DNA of 64,000 nt, taken from Vitrella brassicaformis. Taxonomy: Eukaryota > Sar > Vitrellaceae. The notes below the pieces were generated by a model. That model was given only the letters and a program-made list of their open reading frames with translations, was not told the DNA's origin and searched no databases. Position 1 is the first letter of the stretch, and the number at the start of each line of letters is the position of its first letter. The stretch spans positions 159,536 through 223,535 of the forward strand of contig CDMY01000510.1 of assembly GCA_001179505.1 (NCBI GenBank). The letters are read 5' to 3'. The translations under genes were made by a program, and so were the position numbers. Of the stretch, positions 11,931 to 21,711 are shown piece by piece.

Positions 11931-12113
11931 CACGGTCAACCACGACTGCCGACAAGCGATGCCATTTCCTGTCGTTGATCAGTTCATTCCAGCTCGCCAT
12001 CCCTCGGCTTAGCTCGCATCCGCGGGAGAGATCTTTTTCACCGTCAGTGAGGTGGTGGTGTTTGTTCTGTGTGTCTGTTGCAGTGCTTCTCGACGAGCGG
12101 GGAAGGGAAGGAT
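11931..12113. promoter_or_regulatory. Divergent promoter spacer MBOAT/DUF924
   Basis: Only about 180 bp separate the start codons of the MBOAT gene (minus) and the DUF924 gene (plus). A TGTTGCAG immediately before 12084 would be a good 3' splice site, so the DUF924 gene may have a 5' non-coding exon here. Confidence 0.4.
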
Positions 12114-13375
12114 ATGGCGCTTCCTCCCTCCCTGTCGCCCTCGAGCATTCTGCACTTCTGGTTTGGCAGCATGTGTGACACTGAGCTGAGGGACCCCTCC
12201 CACTGCGGCGTCTTAACGACACGGTCGGGCGCTGCAGCGATGCATTGTACCGCCTGAAAGAGGAAGATGCGTACAGGCATGCAATGTGATGTGTGGCTTG
12301 TTGGTTGGTCTGGTGGCAGGGGCTGCTGTTCGTGGGGCTTCAATCCGCTTCCTAGCTTCGAGAAAGCCCTGCAGGAATCCGCACACCTCATTACGTGGGT
12401 GGCAAATTGGGAGGGCAGCCGACCGAGACAGACAGACAGACAGACGCGTGTACCCTTGCGCATCTATCGTCTGCTGCAGTGCGGTGAGCAATGGTGTGGG
12501 CGGCGATGAGTGGACGAGTGCCTTTGGCCTGTTGGCGCAAGTCATCGTGCTTGACCAGTTCACTCGCAGCATACACAGAGGTGGGTCAGTCAGCCGACAC
12601 ACATCATCTGACTGTCAGACAAATCATGTCATGGCTCGTCTGTGTGTCTTGTGCATGTGTGCAGGAACGAGAGAGGCGTTTCAGCACGATGAAAGGGCCG
12701 TCGAGCTTTCGCGGCAGGTAGGTACATCATCCCTGCCATGGACCGACCATTCACTCTGTCAGTCATTTCATGGTCTCTTTCGTTCAATTGCGCAGATGGT
12801 CGACTCTGGTTTGCTGCATCAGCTCAAGGGATGGCAGAAACAATTTGCAGGTGGTCGAGTGAGTGCAAGAGGGAGACGCATGCCAGCCGGCGTGGCGTGG
12901 GGTCGGACCAAAAGTGCTCTGTGTATGTATGCCCCCACCCCTCAGTGATGCCGCTGATGCACTCGGAGTGTCTCGACGACCAAGACCTACGTAGGCAGGC
13001 CAAAGGACATAGTTGCATAATTGTGGCCACGTTGGTGTCTGCTGGTTGTTCAGTGGTGTCGCTGCTCACCGAGTGGTCGAAGAGTGAGCCGCTGTTCAGA
13101 CGACAAATCGACTTTGCCAAGGCACACAGGCATGATTGCATGCGACACACGCACACACATAACGTCATTCGGGTTTCCATAATCGTTTGTGCAGGGATGT
13201 GGTTGGGCGTTTCGGTCGCAGGCCCCAGCGCAACTTCGCGTTGAACCGGGAGTCGACGGCCGAAGAGCTGGCATGGTTCGTCAGTGACGAGATGCCGCAG
13301 TGGTGCGTCACACAGATTCCCAAACAGACTTTGGAGAGACTCAAGGCAGACAAGGACAAGGGAATGCTGAAGTGA
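12114..13375 (+). CDS. DUF924 family protein
   Basis: About 231 residues from eight exons: 12114-12223 (end uncertain), 12320-12394, 12480-12580, 12665-12717, 12796-12850, 12946-12990, 13054-13129, 13195-13375. Family marks in order: ILHFWFGSM near the start, VIVLDQFTRSIHRGTREAF (family LLDQFxRNxxRGxxxAF), MPLMHSECLDDQ (family LPLxHSExxxxQ), HRDVVGRFGRRPQRN and LNRESTAEELAWF (family HRxxIxRFGRFPxRN...LGRxST). The family is mainly bacterial with eukaryotic members; its biochemical role is not established. The intron after 13129 must use a GC donor (CACAG|GCATGA) because only this joins HR to DVVGRFG in frame. The exon 1 donor could instead be earlier (after AGCAT), shortening the loop after FGSM. 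Confidence 0.85.
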
Positions 13376-14083
13376 CGCGACGTTGGTTTGCACTGATGGA
13401 CACTTACTTTTTCCGCGCGCCGATGACACTTGTTCTCGCGCTGAGGGATGGATGGATGGATGGGCTGAACTGTGCTGTTGGTTTACTCTTTTGAGTACAC
13501 AAGCGACGCAGATGGGCAAGCTGCCGGGCGCGGGCGGGTATGGGTGTGCGTGTGAGTCAGCCTGTGTGGCAAGCGTCCACACACATAGAGACGCATGTGT
13601 AGTGCATGTGCTCACCAGCTTACAGCTGTTTGACACTTGATGTGTGCCTCTCAGTTCACCAATTCAATTGAGAGACGGCCCATCCTCCAACAGCCATGCA
13701 GAGGCAACACCATAGGCCAGCGCACATCACATACAAAAGGCCCTCATCAGTCTTGGCGCTCACGCCCAGTGCTCTCCTGTCCACTCCACCAATGACTGCT
13801 ACCCTACGTCCACCAGACTGAATGGCATACGTCTGTCTGTGTGTCTGTGTGTCTGTGTAGGCGACACACGAGAGAGAAACTATACACACACAGGTGTGTA
13901 TGCCCACTGGTCAAGCCAGCCCGCGATACGATCCACCACACGAAAAAGGCAAACATGCCCGACCGATGTGTCGACGGCCGGCCTATCGCCACTGTGGCCA
14001 AGGCGGCAAGGGTATACAGGGTGGAAAAATGAGCTGCAGCATTAGAGTGGCGCCACCATCCCTCGCCCGGCCACGCATTTTAC
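13376..14083. other. Convergent intergenic region, no gene seen
   Basis: 700 bp between two convergent stops. A CAGA/GTCTGT microsatellite lies near 13830-13860. No exon-like coding segment with splice signals was found on either strand. Confidence 0.5.
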
Positions 14084-15925
14084 TCAGTCAGTCTGATCCG
14101 CAGCGGGCCGCTCGTAGGGCCTGTACTTGATCCACGCAGCCTGCATGTCTTTGGCGCTCAACGGAAGAGGCTCGCCGCCTGGTGGAGTGGACACACCGCA
14201 ATGAGGGAAAAGAACGGGTGATCAGGACTTCTTGCTGGGTCTGTGTGGTGTGTGTGGTCTGTGTGATGTGTGAGTACATACCGGGGGGGAAGGCCTCGCA
14301 GTGCTCGACACACTTGTCCAGGAGCGAGTGCATCTCAGACACAGACTTGGCCCTGATGAATAAAGCAATAAGCCACATGAACGCATCTATCTAGTGAGGG
14401 CACGCGGTCAGTGGTGTGCTCAGCCACGCACACCCTCCCTCCCTCCCTCCCTCACTTGTATCGCTGTCCGTGGCTGGGCAGCACCCACAGGAAGGAGAAC
14501 TGCTTCAGCACCCTCACCGACTCAATCTGCGTCGACCAGTCGTACCAGCAGGCGGCTCGCAAGCAGGTTAGCGATCGGCTGCGGTGCGAGTAACCCAGGT
14601 GGTCGCCGGTCATCAACAGGCGATCCTTGTACAACACACACTGACACCAAGAACCACACCATTTCATTTGTCCCACTCTGCTCTGTCCTACTTGACCACT
14701 CCCACCCCATTCAATCAATGCATTCGCTCACCATGTGACCTTTGGTGTGTCCCGGCGTGTGTACGAGCTTGACGTCTGGGTCGCCGTCAGGGAGGGATGA
14801 CACTGGCCCCTTGCCACGCACCCAGTGCTCCAAGCCATAAGTAGACTCGAAGTAGACAGACAAGTAACACGCCTGAGCAGACAGACAGAGCCGAAAGAAC
14901 GAAAGGAAGGACCGACCAGGTTGGCATGGTGGTCCATGCCAACATCCATCCATCAACCGGGTGCACCACCCGCAGCCCGTGCATTCATATCGCACCGCAC
15001 CCACCTCGTCTGAGTGCAGCACCCCTTCGCACCCCGTCTGCTTCCTCCAGAAGCGGAGGCCGCTGATGCTGTCCCTGTGTGTCATAATCAGGTACTTGAC
15101 GCCACCTTGCTGCATGACGAAGTCCACCACCTGCTTGGCCTGGCTGGCGGGCTCCACCATGATGTTGCCCCTACCCTCACGGACGATTAGGTAGCTCTCT
15201 GAGCCGATTGGGGGGGTGACGGCGCCCAGGCAGTAGAACTGATAGCCGTCGCCCGAGTCAATGAGCTCGGGGAAGCCCTCCCACTCGCTGGTCTCCTGCA
15301 TGAGGGCGGCGGGCAGCTTGGTCCAGTGGATGGCCTTCGGGGGACAACTGACAGCGTTAGCGAGGGAACGAGTGTGTTAGTGCTGGCGTGTTGGTACAAG
15401 AATGTGCTCGTGTGTGAGAGATCTTCTTACTTTTCACTGCTCGTCTCGTCTGAATGAACTCTTCGCGCGTGGAGGGCTGCTTCTTGACGTATGCACCTGC
15501 AGACACACACACACATCCATCCACCATACGAACGAGCAAGTACTGAAGTCGGTCCACCTATCTGCCCTCTCCCGCTTACGACTCATCTCAATCTCCCCAA
15601 ATACAGACGGGCATGCGTTGCGGCAACATCCGAGCCCCATACAGAGGTCAACATTCACCTTAACAGCACCGTACTCGCCCGCGGGCGGCGCGGCAGGTTG
15701 CTGGATCTTGTACTTCAGCAGCTCCTCCTGCTCCCTCCTCGCCGCACGCCTGCATGTCAGCATGCGAACGACAACCAACGGAGTCATCTGACGTATCGCT
15801 TTTGCCACCAGGTGTTCACCGACGTACCATTTGCTGTGGATGTAGAGGAGTGCTGAGCCAGCGCCGACGGCAGCAGCAGCCAATGCTGCGTAGCGCCAGT
15901 GTTTGTCAGCACTCTCGGACGACAT
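14084..15925 (-). CDS. Ferredoxin-like domain fused to metallo-beta-lactamase-fold hydrolase
   Basis: Matches the ferredoxin plus MBL-hydrolase fusion known from cyanobacteria and plastid-bearing eukaryotes. Exons leftwards: 15580-15925 (or split by an in-frame 78-bp intron 15750-15827), 15431-15496, 15005-15347, 14732-14872, 14456-14640, 14282-14352, 14084-14178. N-terminal hydrophobic segment YAALAAAAVGAGSALLYI (anchor or targeting sequence), then VNVDLCMGLGCCRNACPSVF, the cluster-binding part. MBL motifs: YLIMTHRD (degenerate HxHxDH, lacks the second DH), VHTPGHTKGH, MTGDHLGYS, AACWYDWSTQIESVRVL and FLWVLPSHGQRY, the last three being highly typical of this subgroup. Short tail to QTD-stop. 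The exon 15431-15496 to 15005-15347 junction is one base off for canonical GT-AG splicing although homology predicts VKSCPPKAIHW across it. Confidence 0.85.
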
Positions 15926-16229
15926 TGCACCAACTGATGCTTTTGCCAGAGTCGCTCCAGCAGATCAGTCCAGTCCAGACCAGATCCCTTATTCCAAACA
16001 GAGGAAGGCGACAGCACGGCTCCGCCGAGCTGTGGAATGGCAAAGACTTGGTGTGGACGTTTTCAGCTCGCATTCTCCTTAAGTTTTCTGCCATTCAAGT
16101 CAGGTAGGTGGAGCCGTGCTGTCGCATTCCAGACTTGTGGCATAAGCCACGAGATCTGCGCTGGAGGAACTTCGCTGAGCTAGCATCCGTCAGTTCTGTA
16201 CCTCTCTTCTCTCTTTGCAACGGGCCCAT
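15926..16229. promoter_or_regulatory. Spacer upstream of the MBL gene and of the helicase pseudogene
   Basis: About 300 bp. It holds two imperfect copies of a short sequence around 16010-16040 and 16108-16130 (CACGGCTCCGCCGAG versus GGTGGAGCCGTGCTG, inverted) suggesting a loose inverted repeat. No gene seen. Confidence 0.35.
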
Positions 16230-18365
16230 TTTACCCTTTCCAGAAGCTCGAGATCAACCGTCGAGATTTTCGCACAGACAGAGACGGCAAGGAGGACGAA
16301 GATTCAACTTGGGGCGAAAAGAGGCCTCGGAAGGCGGGCAAGCTGGGACGCGTGAACCTGACGGAAGATCTGCTGGCGCAGCAAGAGCAGGCAAGGAGGT
16401 TCATCTTCTGCTGCACCCCTCGGGGGCCGCCAAAGGATGGCGTACCGAGGACGGCACGGATCGACTGGCGGCCAATGATTCAACGTCGGGCAAGACTGCA
16501 GTACGAGGGCATCCCCGCCAAAAAGCAGACTCTGACCAAGACTCTGACCCACCAATCGACCAGAATGGACAACAACCGCACGATAGCTGCCTCGTTATTT
16601 CATCGTGGCCGTCTCCCCTAAGCTTGTCTGCAGGAGGTGTTGCTGCTGGCTCGAATTGGCATTCTTTGGGCACCTGCCTTGTCTGCGTTTGGCACAGAGA
16701 AAGTGTCACTCAAAGTGAAGCGGTTATGGCGAAGCTGAGCAGCCGTGGTACACAAACGCTGCATTCGTATGCCCCTTCACACAACTCTGCTGTGCCACAT
16801 CAGGGGCTGCCAGCCTACGAGGACAGAGCCAAGGTGGTCTCACCGTCATCACTGGCGAGACAGGATGCGGTAAGATGAGCCAGCACTGCTACTGTGACGA
16901 GATAGACGTCTCCGTCGTCACTTTCCTTTCACTGCAGGCAAGACGACACAGGTGCCCCAATACATCCTGGGAGTGAGTTGTTTGCACTCATCGATGTGCT
17001 GCCGTATATGTGCGTCCGTGTGTGTGCGGTGTCTGCACAGGCCTGGGCGGACCGCGGCGAGGGAGATGACCTCAATACCATGGTCATCCAGCCTCGCCGG
17101 TCAGCAGAGGGTGTATGAAGAGTGAGACAGGCAAGCCACACTCAATGCGGCTTTCTGTGGCCTTGTTGTCCTTTGTTTGCAGCCTGGCCGCCACGTGTGT
17201 TGCAGAGCGCGTCAGCACAGAGCTTATGGGCACTGTCGGGGGAGCTGGCTGGCTACAAGATTCGGTACTACCTACCGAGTGTAGTGAGGGCGCCTTTGCA
17301 TCTCAGTAGATATTGTGCCTCTCCCAGACATGCCAGCAAAATGGAGCGCGCAGACCAAAATTCTCTTCGTCACCACGGCATCGCCCTGCTGAAGTGAGGA
17401 AGCGCCCGTCATCATTCATCATTTTGTGCCTCATTCCTCACTTCAGCATTTTGTGAGTACAGAATGATGGCCACGTCTTCCTGGATGAAGTGCACAAGCG
17501 GTCCTCCTCAAAGCACTGAAGGATATCCTGGAGGAGGTGACGGCCCTGCTTGTTCGCTCTCTATTCTGTCGCTGGATACTGTGTCTTTCTTCTGTCGTTT
17601 TTAGCGTAGTCCTTCTGTCCGCCACAGTCAAGGAGAACGAAATCAGCGCCTACTTCGACTCGTGAGCCTCATGTAATGTCATGTCTCCTTGCGTACAAAT
17701 GGCGTTTCGCACATGTCTCATTCTTTTTTGCGCAGTGCGCCGATTCACTTAATGCGCGGCCGCGCACACATCGTCACGCAGAAATACCTGGAGGTGAGGG
17801 CAGAGAAAATTACCCCCAACTCACTGTCTCTTGAATCGGCACTCTGCAAAACATGAATGCAGGACGTGATTGAGGAGACAGGCTATTACCATGAGGGTCC
17901 GTACGCCGACAAAACCGCGCCGGACTGCACTCTTGATCATTTGAGAGGGTGTGGAGCGACGTCCATGCAGAGGCTCTAAGACCAACCGCGGCAGGATTAC
18001 CGAAAAAGCAACGGAGAACCATACCGCGAGTACACACTACTGCAGCTGCTCCGCCGGAAGAGAGTGAGACACATACATCGGTGCACGCACTAATACACAG
18101 ACCGCCTTGCCACCTGTTTTGCCCTTTACAGAATATGAACATCAACACCGCGCTGATTCGAAGACTGATAGTCCACATCTACAACTCTACGCCCAGCACA
18201 GAAGCCATCCTCGTTTTCCTCCCGGGCGCAGCCGAGATTGAGGCATGCCTCAAGTTCGACTTCCAACGACATCTTATCGGCAACCAACAAGCGCCCGACT
18301 TTCTGCTGCTGCCCCTTCATAGCCGTCCTTCGTCTGAGCAGGAAAACAGAGCTCTACAAAAGTAA
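16230..18365 (+). pseudogene. Decayed DExH-box RNA helicase
   Basis: All N-terminal motifs of a DHX-type RNA helicase are visible but scattered over different frames. In order: GLPAYEDRAK (16804-16833), TVITGETGCGK plus KTTQVPQYILG across an intron (motif I, 16842-16973), VIQPRR spliced to LAATCVAERVSTEL (motif Ia), GELAGYKIRYYL, TKILFVTT, HVFLDEVHKRS (motif II, DEVH at 17484-17495), VVLLSATVKENEISAYF (motif III), APIHLMRGRAHIVTQKYLED, and AILVFLPGAAEIEACL ... LLPLHSRPSSEQ (motif IV region). Frame breaks separate RAK from TVITG, STEL/MGT from GELAG (run of five G, 17238-17242), FVTT from GIALLK (17376), and HKRSS from LKALKDILEE, with an in-frame TGA at 17517. Motifs V and VI are not found downstream. 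Splice sites are still recognisable, so decay is fairly recent. Confidence 0.82.
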
Positions 18366-18996
18366 CCAGACGGTACAATAAAGAAGGATGCCTGTATTGT
18401 TGTTTTGGTCGTCCAGGCGTGAGCTACTTGTGATATCATGGCGACCGAGGCCTTATTCCCCCAACATCCCGCGGCCTGGCGTCCCGCCCGGCAGCAGCAG
18501 GAATGCCAGACGAATCATCGCTGCCTACATTTTATATTTCGCTGTCCGTGTCTCAAGAAGGACCGTGTCTCAGCCCAACGAGAAGCATCTGCCTCCGAAT
18601 AAGTAAACCCACCCAACAAAAGGGAAGCGAAGGAAGTGCCCCGTGTCTCACAAGGGCTTCCAGCACATATCAGGAGAGAAATCACTCCACCGTGTCAAGC
18701 GGCAAATCGCCAGTGCTGCTGGTGGTGGTGGTGGTAGTGGCCTGCAAAATGCAGGGATGGCCCAAACGGCCGCCGGCGAGGTGGGTGCTGGCTGTCGTGT
18801 GGATGGTGAGGGTGCTGGTGAGGATGCCAAGGCGATGGATGAGCTCAAGGAGAGCTATGCGACGCTAATGGAACGGTGAGCGATAGAGGAAAGCTCTCTT
18901 GATTGGTTGGTTGACGCATTCATTCTCTCTACACCGCATTGGTGTCTGTCTGTCTGTCTGTCTGCGTGTGTCGATGTGTAGCCGGGTCGTGCCTAT

Positions 18997-19044
18997 ATAT
19001 CGTGTTACTCTTAAGTGGAAGGATTGCCAAGAGTAACACGATAT
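18997..19044. repeat. 16-bp-arm perfect inverted repeat
   Basis: Left arm ATATCGTGTTACTCTT (18997-19012), right arm AAGAGTAACACGATAT (19029-19044), 16-nt spacer. Transcribed, it would form a strong hairpin. Confidence 0.92.
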
Positions 19045-19051
19045 GATCTGA

Positions 19052-19082
19052 AGCGGGTCGACCAAGAGTCCGTCGACCCGCT
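19052..19082. repeat. 11-bp-arm perfect inverted repeat
   Basis: Arms AGCGGGTCGAC (19052-19062) and GTCGACCCGCT (19072-19082) with a 9-nt spacer CAAGAGTCC. It begins 8 nt after the previous hairpin and shares the AAGAGT hexamer with it. Confidence 0.92.
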
Positions 19083-19691
19083 ATCCTATTCTGTCTTTCG
19101 ATGGCGCCCCCTATTCTGTCTGTCGATGTGTGTCTGACAGCTAGGTGACCCATGTGATAGGAATGTGCTGGGTGTGCGAGTTGCCGGGAGTTGCCTCTCT
19201 TGTGGGAGTGATGGATACATTGCTTCCTACGTTTTCTGCGTGTTCGCTGCTCGCATTCGTGAACTCGCTGCATGTGGAGAATGCTGACTGAGACATGTGT
19301 GACGACATGTGTCCTGTCAAACAGTCATCGATCAAGCCGCTACTGTCTACTGTGCCCCACGAGAACAACCATCCTTTGCGCACGTGCGTCCCATCAAGCC
19401 ACAGCCCCTCACCGCGCTTGTCGTGACGGCATGAAACTGTCAGTGACGCGGCACCGGCACGGTCACCCGCATCTGCTGGACAGCAACAGAAGCGACCGAC
19501 CATACCGAGACGTCCAACAGATACACGCCATCATGAACAGCCAGGAGTGAACCCATTTCCACCACACGAACCACAATCCATCCATCGATCCATCCATGCC
19601 CATGCCCATCATGCCATCACAGTGCCTCTGTCTTTCTCAACAGCTCACAGCGCAACACAACACACCACGCCACACAGATGAATGCCATCCA

Positions 19692-21611
19692 TTACCCACT
19701 GTCATCCCCCCTGTCTCGCTTTTTGTCTTTCTTGCTGCGTTTCTTGTCCTTTTTGCGCTTCTTGTCCTCCCGCCCGTGGTGCTTCCGCTTCTTCTTGTCC
19801 TTGTGGTGGGAATGGCGCTTCCTCCGAGACTCGCGACCTGACACCAGCCAGTGACACACATACATGAGCGTGTGGGAGTGTGTGTTTTGATGTTGGTTTG
19901 GGCTTACGGTCAGACGAGCTGTCTGAGCTCTCTGACGAATCGGACGACTCATCTCGCCGCCTCTTGTCGTGGTCTCTGGGTCTCTCCTCGTGAGCGCGCT
20001 TCCTCTTGCTGCCCTTGCCCTCAGCCCCGGCGGTCTCGTCTCTCCGCTGCCCCAACAGCGCCTCCTCCTCCTCTCCGTCTGGCGGCGCCTCCACCATGGC
20101 GTACTTCTTGGAGCCAGCCTTGCTGCTTGCATAGCACTCATGGGCCATGTGACCAGACCTGACAGCCACACACACGACCAAGGTGGCAGACGGATATCCA
20201 TTGTTGTGCATTGGGGTTTGAGTTGGGAGGTGGGAGCGTACCCGCCACATCGAGGGCAGTTTGTGTTGTACACAGCTCCAAGGCGGATCCTGTCGCCGCC
20301 ACCACCGCCTGGGCCGCCTCTGCGGTCGTCGGCATGAAGGTTCTCGGGATCTGACAGACAGAGGAATGAACAAAGCACAGACACTTGGCCTCCGCCGGTC
20401 GCCCACCCACCCACCCACCCACCCACCACCCACACTCGCTGACCTTTGTCTTCTCCGCGCGTCTGCCCGACGTATCGCATGTCGACGCCGTAGCGGCCGT
20501 CATCCTCGACATTCACCACCTTGACGAATACCTCGTCGCCCACCTCCAGCACGCTCTCGATCTCCTCGATCTTCTCGTGCGAGATGCGGCTGATATGCAG
20601 CAGACCGTCACGGTCGTAGCCATCGATCTGCACCAACGACAGACACGACGGACACAGAGGAGAGGAATGCAATGCATCACTCATGCAGCTGCAGATGGCC
20701 GTGGTGTGAATTTGTTGTGTGGCTAACGCTGATGAAGGCGCCGAACGGCTGGATGGTCTTGACCCTGCCCTTGTGAATGGTGTGCAGCCGTGGCGGCTCG
20801 GTATTGCCACGAGGCTCCCTTCTCCCCCTGCCGCCCTCTGTGTCGCCATCCTGCCCGCCTCCTCCCAGCCGAATCTGGTTCGCACCAGTGGCGCTCGAGG
20901 GCGGGCCTCGCGACTCTCTCCGCCCACTGGCGTGAGCATTGTCGGGATCTGACGACATGACAGAGGGACAAATCGCCTGGACGGTATGTATATTGGTGTT
21001 GGCTCGGCACTCACCTCCGTCTTCGCCGTCCTTTTGCCCGACGTACCGCATATCGACCCCGTACTTGCCATTCGGCTCGACATTCACCACCTGTGGAATA
21101 CACACACATGCACGCACACACGCGATGCGTGTTGAGCTGTCATGCGACTGGCTGTGACTGGCTGTTTGTCGGTCTCACCTTGACGTACACATCATCGCCG
21201 ACGTGCAGGACGTCCTCCACTCTCTCTGTCTTGTCTGTGGAGATCCGGCTTATGTGGAGCAACCCATCGCGGTCATAACCGTCTACCTGAACACACACAC
21301 AGGCAGACAGGATACGCCATTACCCTTCGTGTGCATGGTGGGTGAGTCCATCGGCTCACTCTGATGAATGCACCGAAGGGCTGAATGGTCTTGACCTTCC
21401 CCTTGTGAATGGAGTACAGCGGTGGCGGCTGGACGTTCCCGCGAGGCTCGCGGTCTCTCCGCCCTCCTCGGCCATCGTCAGCTCTACCACCAGATGGCCC
21501 GTCACGCCGATCTCTGTCCCTGCCTGATGGGTGGTCACGGAATGACCTGCCGAACTCCCCTCCGAGGAACCCGCCGCCGAGGCCATCGAAGTCGCCTTCC
21601 TCTAGATCCAT
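19692..21611 (-). CDS. ZCCHC17/pNO40-like protein with two S1 domains and a zinc knuckle
   Basis: Predicted nuclear or nucleolar RNA-binding protein, 448 residues, eight exons: 21360-21611, 21179-21286, 21015-21090, 20728-20948, 20444-20627, 20242-20350, 19908-20158, 19692-19837; all phases close. Two S1 RNA-binding domains: the first starts LYSIHKGKVKTIQPFGAFI and continues DGYDRDGLLHISRIS, the second LHTIHKGRVKTIQPFGAFI with the same DGYDRDGLLHISRIS. Each ends VDMRYVGQ followed by a DPxNxHA segment, the signature after the S1 domain in ZCCHC17. Then a CCHC knuckle NCPRCGGSGHMAHEC (CX2CX4HX4C), a Ser/Asp/Lys/Arg tract and a Lys/Arg-rich tail KDKKKRKHHGREDKKRKKD. ZCCHC17 has a single S1 domain, so the doubled module is the unusual feature. 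Divergent from the CAP gene, 100 bp away. Confidence 0.9.
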
Positions 21612-21711
21612 CGATAACCACCTGACGGTGATAACCACCTGACGACTCGGAAGCTCGCATCCGAAATAATTTGCAGGCAGAAATTATAGTACAATTGAGG
21701 CTGCCTGACTG
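21612..21711. promoter_or_regulatory. 100-bp divergent promoter S1/CAP
   Basis: Only 100 bp separate the two opposed ATGs. A TTTGCAGG at 21670-21677 could be a splice acceptor for an extra 5' exon of the CAP gene, but that exon would carry a stop before the ATG, so it would be non-coding. Confidence 0.4.

Larger units (their letters stand above)
18366..19691. other. Intergenic region with long hairpins
   Basis: 1.3 kb between the dead helicase and the convergent S1-domain gene. The first part may include further helicase debris. A Gly/Ala-rich open segment at 18640-18879 ends at a GGTGAG donor-like site but has no ATG or partner exon. Two perfect inverted repeats (18997-19044, 19052-19082) and a near-perfect direct repeat CTATTCTGTCT...CGATG (19086 and 19111) follow. 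The frames at 19141-19550 show no family features. Confidence 0.5.

Noticed and set aside
18640-18879. Gly/Ala-rich frame that ends at a donor-like GGTGAG
   Set aside because: No ATG, no upstream acceptor with matching phase and no downstream partner exon; probably chance or debris.
19141-19550. Open frames of 90-120 codons on both strands
   Set aside because: No family features and no splice signals; they overlap each other on opposite strands.
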